Assembly (NCBI GenBank): GCA_963691705.1 | Contig: OY829539.1 | Location: 10,852,501-10,916,500 of the forward strand | Source of the DNA: Viola odorata | Taxonomy: Eukaryota > Streptophyta > Magnoliopsida > Malpighiales > Violaceae | Direction of reading: 5' to 3' | Length of the DNA: 64,000 nt | Shown here: positions 32,214 through 43,400 of the stretch, piece by piece | Numbering within the stretch: position 1 is the first letter of the stretch | How the letters are laid out: each line of letters opens with the position of its first letter | Notes under the pieces: generated by a model | What the model was told of the DNA's origin: nothing | Databases searched by the model: none | Seen by the model: only the letters and a program-made list of their open reading frames with translations | Program-made: the position numbers and the translations under genes

Positions 32214-33990
32214 TCTAGGTTGCTGATCTCTTGCCCTCAACAATGCCATCGAGGCCTCGCCGTGGACTACATCATCGAGCCCTTGACAAACCAGAAGTGC
32301 CAACTCCACGTGTCTTCACTCCAAGGCCTCCACGTGCCCCTTCTAACACACTTCAGAGAGCTCTGCACGGTTCCCCAGGAATATTCCCTTTTTGCCTTGT
32401 TTGGACGTCCCACTTGGAGGAGCATGCACTCCTTGTGTTGTACTTCTCTTAGCTTGCAATTTTGTCCTTTAGTTGGTGGTTGGAGTATATATACTCCTTA
32501 TGTGCTAGGGTTTTGAGTCATCACATTCTAGACATTTTTACTCTTAGATTAATTCCAGCAGCTTTCTTTTAGTTTATTAGTTCTTGGGACTTGTTCCTCT
32601 CTCTTTTCTCCATAGCCGCCGGCTCCAAGCTTTATAACAAGCTAGCAATTAATCAAGTTTTTCTTCTTTAACTCTCTCTTATTTCTATCATGCTATTTCT
32701 TTACATCACTTGTTTATCTCCTAACATGAGTGGCTAAAACCCACATTCTTGGTAAAGGTGCTTGATGGGTTGCTTGGGTAGATTCGAGGCCTAAATGCTC
32801 TTAACATGTTCTCCTTGTTATATTTGGTTGCTTGTCATTTTAATTCCATTTTTGCTTAGGGTGGTTCGAGGCCTGGTCATCTTTTAATTGTCCCTTTGTG
32901 ATTATTATCATACCTTGCAGTGATAGCTAGCGTGAGACTGTCGGGTAGGTGTAGACAACTAGATCGGTGTTCTCGGGTAGATCTGGGTTCATCCGTCTAG
33001 GGCATGCAACTAGTTAGGGTCCTGTCGCGAGCCTGACAAGTCGAGGCATCGAGCCCTAGACATGTCTTTCTTATACTTCATCGGTTCTTTGATATTCTGT
33101 CCGCTTTGTGCAAGTGACAGCACCAAAGTGTAAAGGCTGCCTTTTCATGACAAGATAAGTGGCTGAGAGGATATCAAAGGGTCGAGGCCACCTTATAAAC
33201 AGTGAAAACGGGGGGTGGCTCCTCCTACGAAAGAAAGCAGGGGGTCTACATGAAAATATAACCCCTATAGCACGTCTGTAGTGTTAGAATAGAAAATCTT
33301 TGCGCCGATGACAATCGAGCCCTCGGTGCAACCCAAGAAAGCCCTTTACTGAGTTCCCTTCTCCTTGATTTATTATCTTTGCTTATTAATCTGACTATTT
33401 ACTTCGCGTTTTATTTCACCTCTGATCTTTGTTATTATTTACTTATCATGACCTCGATTATCACTTTCAATAGTTAGAATTGTTAGCTCTAATCACTCTC
33501 TTGGTTGACTTGATTAACCTATAAAATCCCCCCTTGTTGTCTCGATTCTGTGCATTTTTCACCTTTGTCATACAATCGAGGGCTTGATCTCAGTTCTCTC
33601 AATCTCTGTGGTTCGACGCTGTTACCGCTTTACACAAATTAGTTTGTGCATCTAGGCTCTAGGAAATATATTATTTTTGACCCGTTTTGATGGCAAGTCA
33701 ATGTTTCTCTAAATTGTTCATGCATGAACCTTGTCCCTTTTTGAGTCCGAACACTCGATTAGGTTAACAAGTAAAACCCGAAAGTTCACCCTTATTGTTC
33801 GTTCACCCTAGTTTGCTATTCGCAGGTCGAGTAGAGGGTTAGGAATTCGAGTCAAGAACCTCAATTGTCTAGCTTAGTTTGCCTAGCACAAGTTGTTAGG
33901 AGAGTTAAGCATTCAAGGGAATTACATTTTCCGCATTGAAATCCAAACCTCGAACAAGATCATCGGTAAGCGCATCCTAGTGAGCTAGGA

Positions 33991-35767
33991 TCGTATCACT
34001 GAGGGTGATCAGGAACTCCATGTTGAGACCAGTAGTAGGAATGGTTTCCATAAGAGCTTGGAGCTTAAAGAAAATAATGGTTGTTGCAAGAGCTATATGA
34101 AAGAATGTTGTCGCAGAAGGCGTGGACAGTTTGCAACTGGTTTTGCTAGATCTGTTTCTGGAATCAACATCATTAATTAAAAAATTATTGGATTAGGAAA
34201 ATCTTGAACTTTGTTTGCAGTGTCCTTTTAATGTCAAGTGTCATGGATTGAAATGAGTTATAGTGTAGTTGCACATTGTCTTTGCCAGTTGCGCAAGGTG
34301 TTTTATTACATAATTGATATTATTATGGAAATTTTACTAGTATCATTAGCAAGCAACTATTAAGATATATTTATCTACAACTTTGAAAATTATGAGAAAT
34401 TACTTCTTCCCTCGTCACAAATTCTGGATCCCAAGCTACTAATGTTATACACTATAAAGTTCGGACACTTCAAAAATGGCTTTGTGTCCATGTCGAGTAA
34501 GTGTCGGACACCAACACTCGCTCGACAGCATGTGAGGACTTAAAAAGAATAAAAAATAAAATAATTAATTGGATACTTTTTGGACACTTGGGACACTCTG
34601 TAAATATAAGTGGACATTACCCGTCACGGACCAATCCTTGAACTCAAAAGGATTGCGTTCGTGTGGTCTCGTTACATGAACTAGCCTTTCAACCCATTTT
34701 AGATCTGTATCCATAAAGGAGCATATAGTTTAATAGCCAACAAAAGGCAATTTATAAGCATTCCATAGGCACAACATCACATAAGCACATAATCATATAG
34801 ACACGACAAGATTCACACAAAGGCACGATTGATAATGAAACGCATCTCCTTTTTAAGTAAACGTTTAATAAAGACAAGGCCATAAAGGTGACGGACAAGG
34901 GAGGCGCCCGCACGACCGCCTCAAGAGATCCCTTCCAATGAATAACCGAGCTCATGGCACAAGAGACTGATTACTCACTCCCCCAACATGATTACAAGGA
35001 TTACAATGTAAGCTCTCGTTAAGGTTAAGTAGCCATAGGCTTGAACAATGCTCTGGACAAGCTTCAACGTTGACACTACCACAGCACTTAAGAGACAAGT
35101 GAATGCAATTTTTTCTTTTAAAATGAGGTTTCAATAACCCGATTACAATGATTACAATGTAAGCTCTTGTTAAGGTTAAGTGGCCACAGGCTTGAACAAT
35201 GCCCTGAACAAGGCTTAAAACTTAACACTACCACAACACTTTAGGGACACGTGAATACAATTTTTTCTCTTAAAATGAGGTTTCAATAGTGATTTAAAAA
35301 AATAAAAGTACTACAATTAAAAAGGAATAAGTATAAGAAAGAGAAATTAGGAAAGTTACACCATTTTTAATTTGTTTCATACAGATTTTACTTTTCTTTG
35401 AAGTTGAACAAAACCTAAACGCATGAAGTTTCAAGAAGAAACAAAAGCATAGTGTTGTGAATTTTCTTATTTCTCTAACTACAATTAGTATATTTTTTGA
35501 GTTTTAAATTCATTTCTCTTTTTTCTTTCAATTGAAAATTGTAATCTTAACTTAATTAGTATGAAATCGACAATTATGATAGTTTAGACAATTGAAGAAA
35601 TTTGACATCCTATTTATGCTTTTTACTATTGTTTTAGTTTACAATTTAATGACAATATAACTTTTGGATTTTTCTAGTGTATACTCTTTTATGGATGTCT
35701 ATTACATTTCTTAAAAAAAGTTGGCATTTAAAAAGTATTACGTTTATAAGAATATATTTATCACATA
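33991..35767. other. Intergenic sequence with one tandem duplication
   Basis: AT-rich, no supported gene. 'tgtgtccatgtcgag ... gtcggacacc' near 34480-34510 resembles 'gtgtcctgtgtccg' text at 36770-36800; the two may flank one older sequence. The duplication is listed separately. Confidence 0.4.
34990..35289. repeat. Tandem duplication, period 151 bp
   Basis: 34990-35137 and 35141-35289 are two similar copies ('gattacaatg ... aatgtaagctct ... aaaatgaggtttcaata'), with scattered substitutions and a few small gaps. No coding capacity. Confidence 0.8.
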
Positions 35768-36638
35768 CTCCCTCCGTCCTGAAAAGGATGACTTTTAGTC
35801 CAAAAACGCGTTTCTTTTTTACTTGACGCCTTTGGCAATTGTGCCCACTTACTTCGCCCTTTGACAAAAATACCCTCAGACGACGCGTCGTTTTTCGCTT
35901 GTACAACGCATCACACAGGGGCAAAATAGGGAAATGGAAAATGAAGTTGGGCTGATTTCAAATTTTAGGAACATTGAAAATACACTACTGACACTCTCTC
36001 TCTTCTTCATCTTTCACCCATCTTCTCTCTCTTGTCTCTGCACCCATCTTCTCTCTCTTCTTCATCTTTCTTCATCTCTGATCTCTGTACCCAGCTCTCC
36101 CATCTTCTCCTTCTTTTCTTCATCTTTCTTTCATCCTTCTCTTTTTCTTTCATCCGCAACTCTCCCATCTTTCTTTCATCCGCAACATCTCCTTTATGGC
36201 TTAGATCTAGAGATTAGATCTAGATCTCTAGATCTAGATTTAAAAGTGACGATGACGAATTGATGATTATTGTGGGTGGTGTTGTTATGGTTGACGATGA
36301 CGATTTAAAAGTGATGATGACGATTTTTTTCTTTTAATTTAATTAGTATGAATTTCTTTCTTTATTTATTTTTTCCTTCCTTCAGTTTGATTGATTTTGA
36401 TTATGGATTCTCTTAATTAATTTGGTGTTTTTTTTGGATGAATTTTGATTGAGTTTGGTGATTTTGAATTTGGATGAGAAATGGAAGAGAGAGAGGAAAG
36501 AAAGAGGAAGAAGGAGGCAGGAGCGCGCGACGCGTGGTGTGGTCTGTGTGGCCCACAGACAGGATTCAGTCGCCCACTAACACGGCCTTAATCCGTGTAA
36601 TCCCTCCCTCCGCGTCAAATAAAAAAGAACGGAGGGAG
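35768..36638. mobile_element. Long Stowaway-like MITE with pyrimidine-rich interior
   Basis: The ends are CTCCCTCCGTCCT and its near inverse AGAACGGAGGGAG, flanked by TA on both sides (35766-35767, 36639-36640), as for Stowaway (Tc1/mariner-type) elements. At 871 bp it is longer than usual. The interior holds a C/T-rich tract with 'cttcatctttc' repeats (35990-36190) and a nested 'tctagatctaga' palindrome (36204-36241). The 109-codon frame at 35934-36263 is low-complexity Ser/Leu and not convincing as a gene. Confidence 0.72.
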
Positions 36639-36862
36639 TAGTGTATTTTAACTACTAAAATTATTTTATAATAAAAACAATATAAATTATATTTTAAAAA
36701 TATATAACATTGACATGTCTCTAACCGAGTCGTGTCCTAAATTTATAGAAACTGTAGTATCGGAGTATCTTGTGTCGTGTCTGTGTCCTGTGTCCGTATC
36801 TATGCTTCATAGGTTATACATATAAGTCAGTTTTACAATCTTTATAGAACAAAATAATGTAC

Positions 36863-37710
36863 TGATAACTTATCTTGACTACTTAACAGTGGGGACCACT
36901 TTGAGACCATGTCACCTTAGAACAGTGGGGACCACTTTGAAACCACGTCACCTTTCTAGAAGCCTCCTCGCTCTAGCCACCGGAATTGATCCGACGACAG
37001 TCGGCCATATCGACAACTCATTTTGGGGTCCACCAAAGACCATACCGGCAGCTCATTATAGGGCCTATCATACCTTGATAACCCGTCAACTCATAATAGG
37101 CATAACGGTTACTTGCGCCCGTCATCATTTGCTGACTAAGGGGCCCCCACACTTGAAAATAATTATCACGTCGCACACGCTTCCACGCACGCGAGCGCAG
37201 TACCCACGTGCTTAAAAGCACTGTGTCGTGCACGCTTCCTCGCACGCGAGCGTAGAATTTTGGTACCCAATGGCACTTTATACAAACTTTACTGACCTCT
37301 TTTGTAGGGTTTGACACACAGGGCCCCCAACTCATCAATAGCTTCCAAGTTATTAATATGCCCCATCTATCCCAAGGAAAGGCAGGGTATACAGACACAC
37401 CCAAAATACTACAGCTACAATCTGGTAACCTCTGCTAAGCTAAAATATACTTAATTCCATCATCATCTCCAATCTAACTTGATCGTCGGAGGCTCTACGC
37501 CGGAGCACACCTCCGGTGCTTTGTAGGTACACCCCCCGTTTGATCCAAGCCAGGTCAGCTAGGCCAGCGGTAACAACACTGTAAAGTCCTACCCCCGGGT
37601 CCAAGATTATCATGTACCATGATCGAGCAACAAAGAATTTGCCCACCCTTGACTCAGACTTCAAGAACGAACACATAGAATGGACTCTTATAGTTCCTGA
37701 TGCCATATCA
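36863..37710 (+). repeat. Solo Tat-like LTR
   Basis: It begins TGATAACTTATC and ends CCATATCA. Near the 3' end it has the same module as the LTRs of C, D and F: a hairpin (CGCCGGAG / CTCCGGTG, 37498-37518) followed by 'gctttgtaggtaca'. No target duplication is visible, so it is old or the ends are slightly off. No internal region is attached. Confidence 0.65.
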
Positions 37711-37769
37711 GATCATAAGATATCAAGTAAGTAAACTCTCGTTTCTCTGTTCTGGCGTTCGAGCATTGA

Positions 37770-38369
37770 CACTTTGCATTCCACATTTGTCAAAGAAAGG
37801 TTTAGTCGTAAAAGTGTTCCTATTATTCTTGACGATTTGAATGATCCAAGACAATTGGAGTATTTGATGAAGGGATTGATCTGTTTGGCAAAGGAAGTCG
37901 AGTTGTTATAACAAGTGGGGATAGACAAGTGCTTAGAAACTGTGGAGTGAAAATATTTGAGGTTGAGGCATTGCAATGTGACAGTTCTTTGCTGCGCTTC
38001 AGCTCACATGGGTTTGAGGATAATGATGTACATGAGTCCAGATTGGTTTTGGTAACAATTTCATTGGCTTTGCTTTCTGCGCTGTTGTTAGACCCGTTTC
38101 CCCCGAGTGTAGGAACAGTAGAGGCCACAATTCTTCTCTCAGGCTGAGTTTTGATGACTGTTATGGCCAATGCTTTAGCATTACTGGAGACATTTCAGAG
38201 GTGGAGATGCATAACCCATTGGGAGGCAACCAAGTGTGGTTTCCATCTGCTATACTCTGACGATCAGAAATTGGGTTCAAAAGAACAACCAAACACGAAA
38301 ACATGGCAATTGGCTTGTTATCGTGGGCAAAAGTTAATTAAGCTCAAAAAGGGTGGTTGGTGTGAGTAA
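37770..38369 (+). pseudogene. TIR-NB-LRR resistance gene relic
   Basis: From ~37790 the frames read pieces of a TNL NB-ARC domain: the kinase-2 area is recognisable in broken frames (LDD, NDPRQLEYLM type, ~37830-37870), followed by the RNBS-B-like SRVVITSGDRQVLRNCGV (~37887-37945) and FEVEALQCDSSLLRFSSHGF (~37960-38020). From ~38200 the text KCGFHLLYSDDQ resembles the post-LRR (C-JID) domain of TNLs. TIR, P-loop and LRRs are missing, so large internal deletions have joined the ends. Frameshifts are many. TNLs occur in eudicots and conifers but not in grasses. Confidence 0.6.
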
Positions 38370-39015
38370 TTTGATATTCTCACCCCTCAAGTAAGAGATC
38401 GTTAGTAAATTTTTGTATAAAGAGCAACTACAGCTAAAACAGAGTTCAAAACTGATGAGGAGATTACTTATGCTTCAAGGGAGGGCATAACTAGAGAACA
38501 TGGTAGGAGAAAATTACTTTCCTTCAAGTTAAGTTTTTCACCATTACCATGTTTTATATCTAGAGGTAGCAACTAGCACAAATGTATGTTCAAACCGTCT
38601 AGGGTTCACCTAAAAAAACCCATCTAGCCTTCTTTTATAAAACAGAATCTACAGTTTCCACTCCTTTAAGTCTCGTTACACTTTATTTATATAAGTAGTA
38701 AAATCAATAGGAAAATTACACACTACTCTACTCCTGAAATTTCTTCTTGGATTTACAAATGATAGACTCCGCTAATTATTTGCATAGGGCGGTGTAAGAT
38801 GACAGCGAGCATATCCAAGGTAGGTAAAAATTACTCCACACCTTTCACCCGTCTCATATTAGTAAGATCTACCACTAGTTATAACGTTTCGTTACTCATG
38901 TTAGTAAGATGTACGATAAGAAAAAATTCTATAAGACGTGATTTAGTTCCGTATATATAAACAAAATGAGAAAAAAACAGCACTGGCAAGTGCCAACTTT
39001 ATATTACACCAAAAA
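38370..39015. other. 3' flank of SUN gene
   Basis: AT-rich. The part next to 39015 is probably the SUN 3' untranslated region. No other gene is seen. Confidence 0.4.
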
Positions 39016-42000
39016 TTATAAAGATAATATCAAAATAATAATGCTACAGCTCATCAACAATATAAACCAGGAAGACCTAATCCAACAAAATTTCCTGGCC
39101 TTTTCTGTTCTCTGGACAGTAAATACTCTATAAATACTGAACAACATATCTACCAAGACCCTGAAAAAGGCAAAAAATCCAAAAATTAAGCAAAGAAGAA
39201 ATACTGCTATACCCTTATTCTCCATTGATTTCTGATTGTCCAAAACTTTTTCAACCTTTGACCTGCGAGGATTACCAACACTTATCAGCATAAAAGCCAG
39301 CAAGAAATATACAAAGTTTGATCAGGAAATTAAGCCACCAACAGTGAAAACTTGAATCAAAACAAACAAACAAAAACCACCAAGAAATGATAGCATTGCA
39401 GTCAAAAGATGAAATGACATCAATGATAGATAAATAATAAGTAAAGACACAGAGCAGGCTAGCTCCCTGGCTAATGCTTCACCAAATATCAGCCCAGCTA
39501 CCATGACACTTTGACAAACAGTAAATTCTTTTCATTGGTCCTATATACACATCATGCATAAGAATGGTCCGCCAAGAAGTTTGAACTACCACTTCGCCGA
39601 AAACATGAGACCATCAATATGAAAAATCTTATTAAAAGCACTTTATCCTGAGTTTATTGATGGCATTCATAGACTGCCCTAGTTTTCAGAATCATGCAAA
39701 GCACCCATGTGGGCAAATGGGACCAGGGAATCGGAGATGCACTAGCAGGATTAAAAGCAACATTTTACTATTGTTCTCAGACACTTGAATGTCTTCAAAA
39801 GTACAGGAAGAATATTTTTAGGAACTGGAAAGTTACCTGAGAACAAAATTGTCCCTTAGGAGACTATCCATCTGGGTGGAAACAAAGGATTTCCAAGAAA
39901 TAATATCAGCGACATCTTTGGCCTGTAAAAGTTAAAAAAGCATCAAAATAATGAGATTCCCATAAGAGCAAAAAATATGACAAAACACAGCATGAGGTAA
40001 GTAATTTACATACAATAATGTGCTGACTGTCATGAAGATCCTTTATATCAAATCTGATTTTCTCTAAAATCACATCTTTCTCTCCCAAGTCTTTGTCAAA
40101 TTCCTTAAATATGTTGCCGTATCTAGAATTAACTTCATCCAGGTATCGCTCCAGGACAGATAAACTTAAGTCCAGAGAATGGACTTTCTGCATCAATATT
40201 TTAAGAACAGTGTCCCCAGGCATCCTTCCAACTTGATGATGATGGACTTCTTCAGTTGAATCAGGGATTTTATTATTCGTAATCTCTTGTCTGGCATTTG
40301 ATGTTTCCACTGAAGAGTCAGGGTCCATGTCTTCATACACATCTTTATCTATATCATCACCGGCAGTGGACTCTGGTTTGGAGGTTGATAGTTTCTGAGC
40401 ATCAGCTTCTTCCTTGGCTTCAAATAAATTGTTTTGAGCTGAGATCAAATCTTCCAGCATTCTTTCAACAGCATCTACTCCATAAACTTCAACAATGCTT
40501 AGGGTACAGTAAAATTCTGAACCATGGTGGCTCAAAAGAATTAACTTAAGATATCTCACCCACTTTGGCTCCTGAAGAGTAAACCTCTGAGCGTGCTTCA
40601 CATTTGCAGCTGTAAAATTTCCAAGCTTCATCCAATCATCTGTTGGATATACCATGCTACCAAACAGCTCAAAATCTTTCAGATTTGAAGAGTAATGTTC
40701 AAAATTTGCTATTTCAATTGTGTCTACCAATGTTTCTTCTGAAAGTTCTATTACAACAAATTTTTCTTCTGTAGAACATGGATTCCGAAGGTACTTGTCC
40801 TTGTCTCGCCCTAGGATGTTGGGGGCCCCCTTAGCCTCCTTATTAAAATCCAAGACTTTTGCTCCTTTTGAGGCTGAAGCATAATTGTACTCTTTACCAC
40901 CAGGTTCAACTCTGAGAATGACACCTCCAGGTTGACCAGTTCCAGATTTACTTTTAGAGCTGAATGCTCTGCTTTTGAATTCTTCTAAGCCAAGGGGCAC
41001 AGCACGCGATGCTCTATCAGTCTTTGGAGCATCACTTTCAAATTTCACACCTGAACCAGAATCAGCCACTGATTGTTCAGGAGCAAAGGCATTTGTGTTT
41101 TTCTCACTGGTGAGCACTTTATCATTGGAACATCTGGTTTCAGGTATTTCTGTACACAAACCCTCATGAGAAGATACGGAAACGGTTTCTTTTGACTCAT
41201 TATCTACAAAAACAGAACATTTACTATCTCGCATGTGTGCTTCATTCCAAGTAGATAGGGCAATGCGATGCTCTGCAGATCCATCTAAAGCCAATAAAAG
41301 AAAGTGCAATTGGTGAGAAGCTAAGAAACAGTAAGGAAGACAACAATGCTAGGAAAACAAAGCCAATGGTTAACACTAACTACAGAAACCGGAAGAGTCA
41401 CACTGCTATAAAGAATCAAGGAGTTGCGTGCTTGTTCTGGTAGCAGTGGCATCAGCTGGAACTTGTCATTGTTCCCATGTGATGATTCAATTGCCACATC
41501 TCCATCAATGGCATCTATTTTAAATATAGAAACATCTTATGAGTAGATTTGCTGCAATTTTATTAAAGTAAAGAGTTATTGTGCTACATAGAGTACTTTC
41601 TATCATCGTAAAGAAATGGAGGACTTTTAATCAAATATTAAGTTTTTACCATGGATGTACTTCATTTAGTGCAGTTGTGACTTTGATCATGTTGCTTTTA
41701 TTCAAATGTGATTTTTTCTGTTATGTATTCTTGTTAATATGGTTTGGTAAAAACTGAATATCTTATCAAAAGTCCTCCATTTCTTTATGATGATAGAAAG
41801 TACTCCATGTGGCACAATAACTCTTTACTTTAATAAAATTGCAGCAAATCTACTCATAAGATGTTTCTATATTTAAAATAGATGTCATTGATGGAGATGT
41901 GGCAATTGAATCATCACTGGGAACAATGACAAGTTCCAGATGATGCCACTACTACCAGAACAAGCACGCAACTCCTTGATTATAAATTCTATGCAAACGG

Positions 42001-42450
42001 TTTTTCTGGAATAGAAGATGTGCCTACATTCTTCCATTTCTTATGGACATTATCAATTTCACAGTTTCAGATACATGGGTAATCCTACATCTTTTGTGCT
42101 ACAAAATTTAATACAGTAAGCTGAACTGAGAGCTGAAACACATGCAGAAAAGAATATTTGCTCTACTCCATCATAGCACCAAGTCAGAAGATAAAATGAT
42201 TTGTAGCTCTTTTTTTACCAGTTCTTCAATAGTAGTTGTTTGGAAAAAAACACACACTCATGCATTAATAATACTTGATTCGAATAATACCTTTGTAACC
42301 ATCTCCACGACTGATCCATAAGCTAAAGAGGAAGACAAGCCCCCACGATATGAAAACCAAAGATATAGAAACCTTGTAGATGCAATTCCTTCCACTTATA
42401 TCCTTTACTGAAGCCCTCCTTTCCAGAAGAGCCCTACGTGATCTCTGCAT
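39016..42450 (-). CDS. SUN3/4-like: SUN domain-containing protein, plant mid-SUN type, 4 coding exons
   Basis: Mid-SUN proteins are membrane proteins of the nuclear envelope and ER that bridge to KASH-type partners. Exons on the minus strand: 42450-42291, 41284-40014, 39922-39837 and 39262-39016. All introns have GT/AG ends (AAAG|GTATTA, GGCTTTAG; CATTATT|GTATGT, TTTTACAG; CTCAG|GTAACT, CCTCGCAG). Phases agree and give 587 codons. It starts [12 protein letters not shown], the family's usual start, with membrane segment 1 near residues 28-46. The SUN domain covers about residues 190-325 ([63 protein letters not shown]). An acidic linker and a coiled coil (~405-480) follow, then two C-terminal membrane segments (~523-547, ~569-587). 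Length and layout match the family. It appears intact. Confidence 0.93.
41414..41983. repeat. Large inverted repeat in SUN intron 1
   Basis: Arms 41414-41650 and 41746-41983, about 237 bp each, with a 95 bp loop; by eye over 90% identical with only short gaps. It lies wholly within the intron between coding exons 1 and 2. The transcript would form a long hairpin. On the minus strand the left arm has an open stretch of about 48 codons after an acceptor-like TAG at 41515-41516. Confidence 0.88.
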
Positions 42451-43400
42451 CGCACATCAAACCAGGTGCAGTGTACTGACCACTGACAAAACTAAATTAA
42501 AGAATAAGTTAACCTGCACAAGAGAAGCAAAAGACAGCAACTTAGCCTCTAATTCTGTAACCCAGATTTGAAATCAGAGCATTTTCATCAAACGCCAACC
42601 AATAATTATCCAAACATATATAACAAAAATAATAAAAACAACAAATAGCTTGTAGATTCAACTACACAAATTGACAACTCACAATCGATCATCTAAATCC
42701 CCAAAAACACTTCAAATGGGCACTGACATTAGAGAATCAAAATTGCATTGTAAGCAAGTACTGTTGAAAAATAAAATAAATAAACACAAACAAAAATAAA
42801 ATAGTGGAAACAATATTTCAAAGTCTTGTAAATAAAGCTCGAGTACAAATGGGTATTTCTGAAACAGAGAGAAAAAAGCCCAAAAACGAGAATCCATTTT
42901 GCAAATGAAGCAAAATTGAAAATAAAGGTAATCTTTGATCATAAGTAAGAAACTAATTTTTGTTTCAACAACCAAGAACAAAGCAGATCTCAATGGAAAA
43001 TCAAGAAAAGAAAGAAGTGATCCATGAATGAAATGATAACCTGGGCTTGATGGGTGTGATTTGAATCAGAAAGATGAGGAGAATTGTGGGGGAGAAGTGT
43101 GTAGAATGAGGAGGAGACTCTGCGTCTGGTGCTGTTGTCGTTTTGCTGATGCCGCGGACGTTTCCATATTCGTCAATGTCATTCCCTTTCTTTTGGTAAC
43201 GGATCTTTCTGTCCTTTCTTCCGATTCTCGTCTCCTCTTCCAATTGATTTCGGTTTCTTGTCCGAATTTGATTTGGTCTCCGCCTCTTCTTCCTCTCTCG
43301 CTCTGTCTTGTAGTTCTACATCAAATGCGTTTAATTGAACAATTGACTGTGATGAATAGAGAGATTTAAATGACAGACTCCAGCTTTCAAAAATTTTAAA
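42451..43400 (-). promoter_or_regulatory. 5' region of the SUN gene
   Basis: Probable 5' untranslated exon(s) and promoter. A leader intron is plausible: a CCCAG|GTTATC donor near 43043 and a TTACAG acceptor near 42555 on the minus strand. The 102-codon plus-strand frame at 43061-43369 and the 80-codon minus frame at 43001-43243 have no family resemblance. The start at 42450 is fixed by the conserved N-terminus. Confidence 0.45.

Larger units (their letters stand above)
30838..32220 (+). repeat. Four ~340 bp tandem repeats in solo LTR 2
   Basis: Units start with 'tttcccttcattc' at 30838, 31176, 31524 and 31862 (periods 338, 348, 338). A diverged partial fifth copy covers about 32245-32350. 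Copies are very similar. Each holds two CACGTG boxes and a block of ~10 bp 'cattccagaa' units whose copy number differs between repeats. Confidence 0.92.
30813..33700 (+). repeat. Solo Athila-like LTR (2), 2.9 kb, with internal tandem repeats
   Basis: TGATAGCG to AAGTCA, 2,888 bp, flanked on both sides by ATGTT (30808-30812 and 33701-33705), a perfect target duplication. It is twice as long as its relatives because of the tandem array at 30838-32220. TATA-like 'agtatatatactcc' at ~32482-32495 lies about 270 bp downstream of the last repeat. The 3' end has the family block 'ggttcgacgctgttaccg' (~33610). Confidence 0.88.
27360..33990 (+). mobile_element. Decayed chromovirus-like Ty3/gypsy element E, interrupted
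   Basis: Three pieces (27360-28891, 30316-30812, 33701 to about 33990) become continuous once the two solo Athila LTRs are removed; one insertion has a perfect and one a 4/5 target duplication. The first piece is pol C-terminal sequence. The second has an LTR-like promoter (TATATATT 30744-30751, 'gataataaaaca' near 30790). The third continues the untranslated or LTR part. The LTR start and the 3' end cannot be fixed. Confidence 0.6.

Noticed and set aside
30838..32220. CRISPR-like array
   Set aside because: Eukaryotic DNA; units are ~340 bp near-identical tandem repeats without unique spacers.
31267..32516. Several plus-strand frames in the tandem repeats (texts like FQNIPEHSR)
   Set aside because: The peptide repeats are translations of the GAA/TTC modules; frames change between repeats and no start context is shared.
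33988..34002. Primer-binding-site-like 'tcgtatcactgag' after the E LTR (initiator tRNA-Met type)
   Set aside because: The match to the usual TGGTATCAGAGC is loose, no gag follows, and the position fits a 3' end rather than a 5' LTR.
35934..36263. 109-codon Ser/Leu-rich frame inside the long MITE
   Set aside because: It is produced by the C/T-rich tract and has no protein-like conservation.
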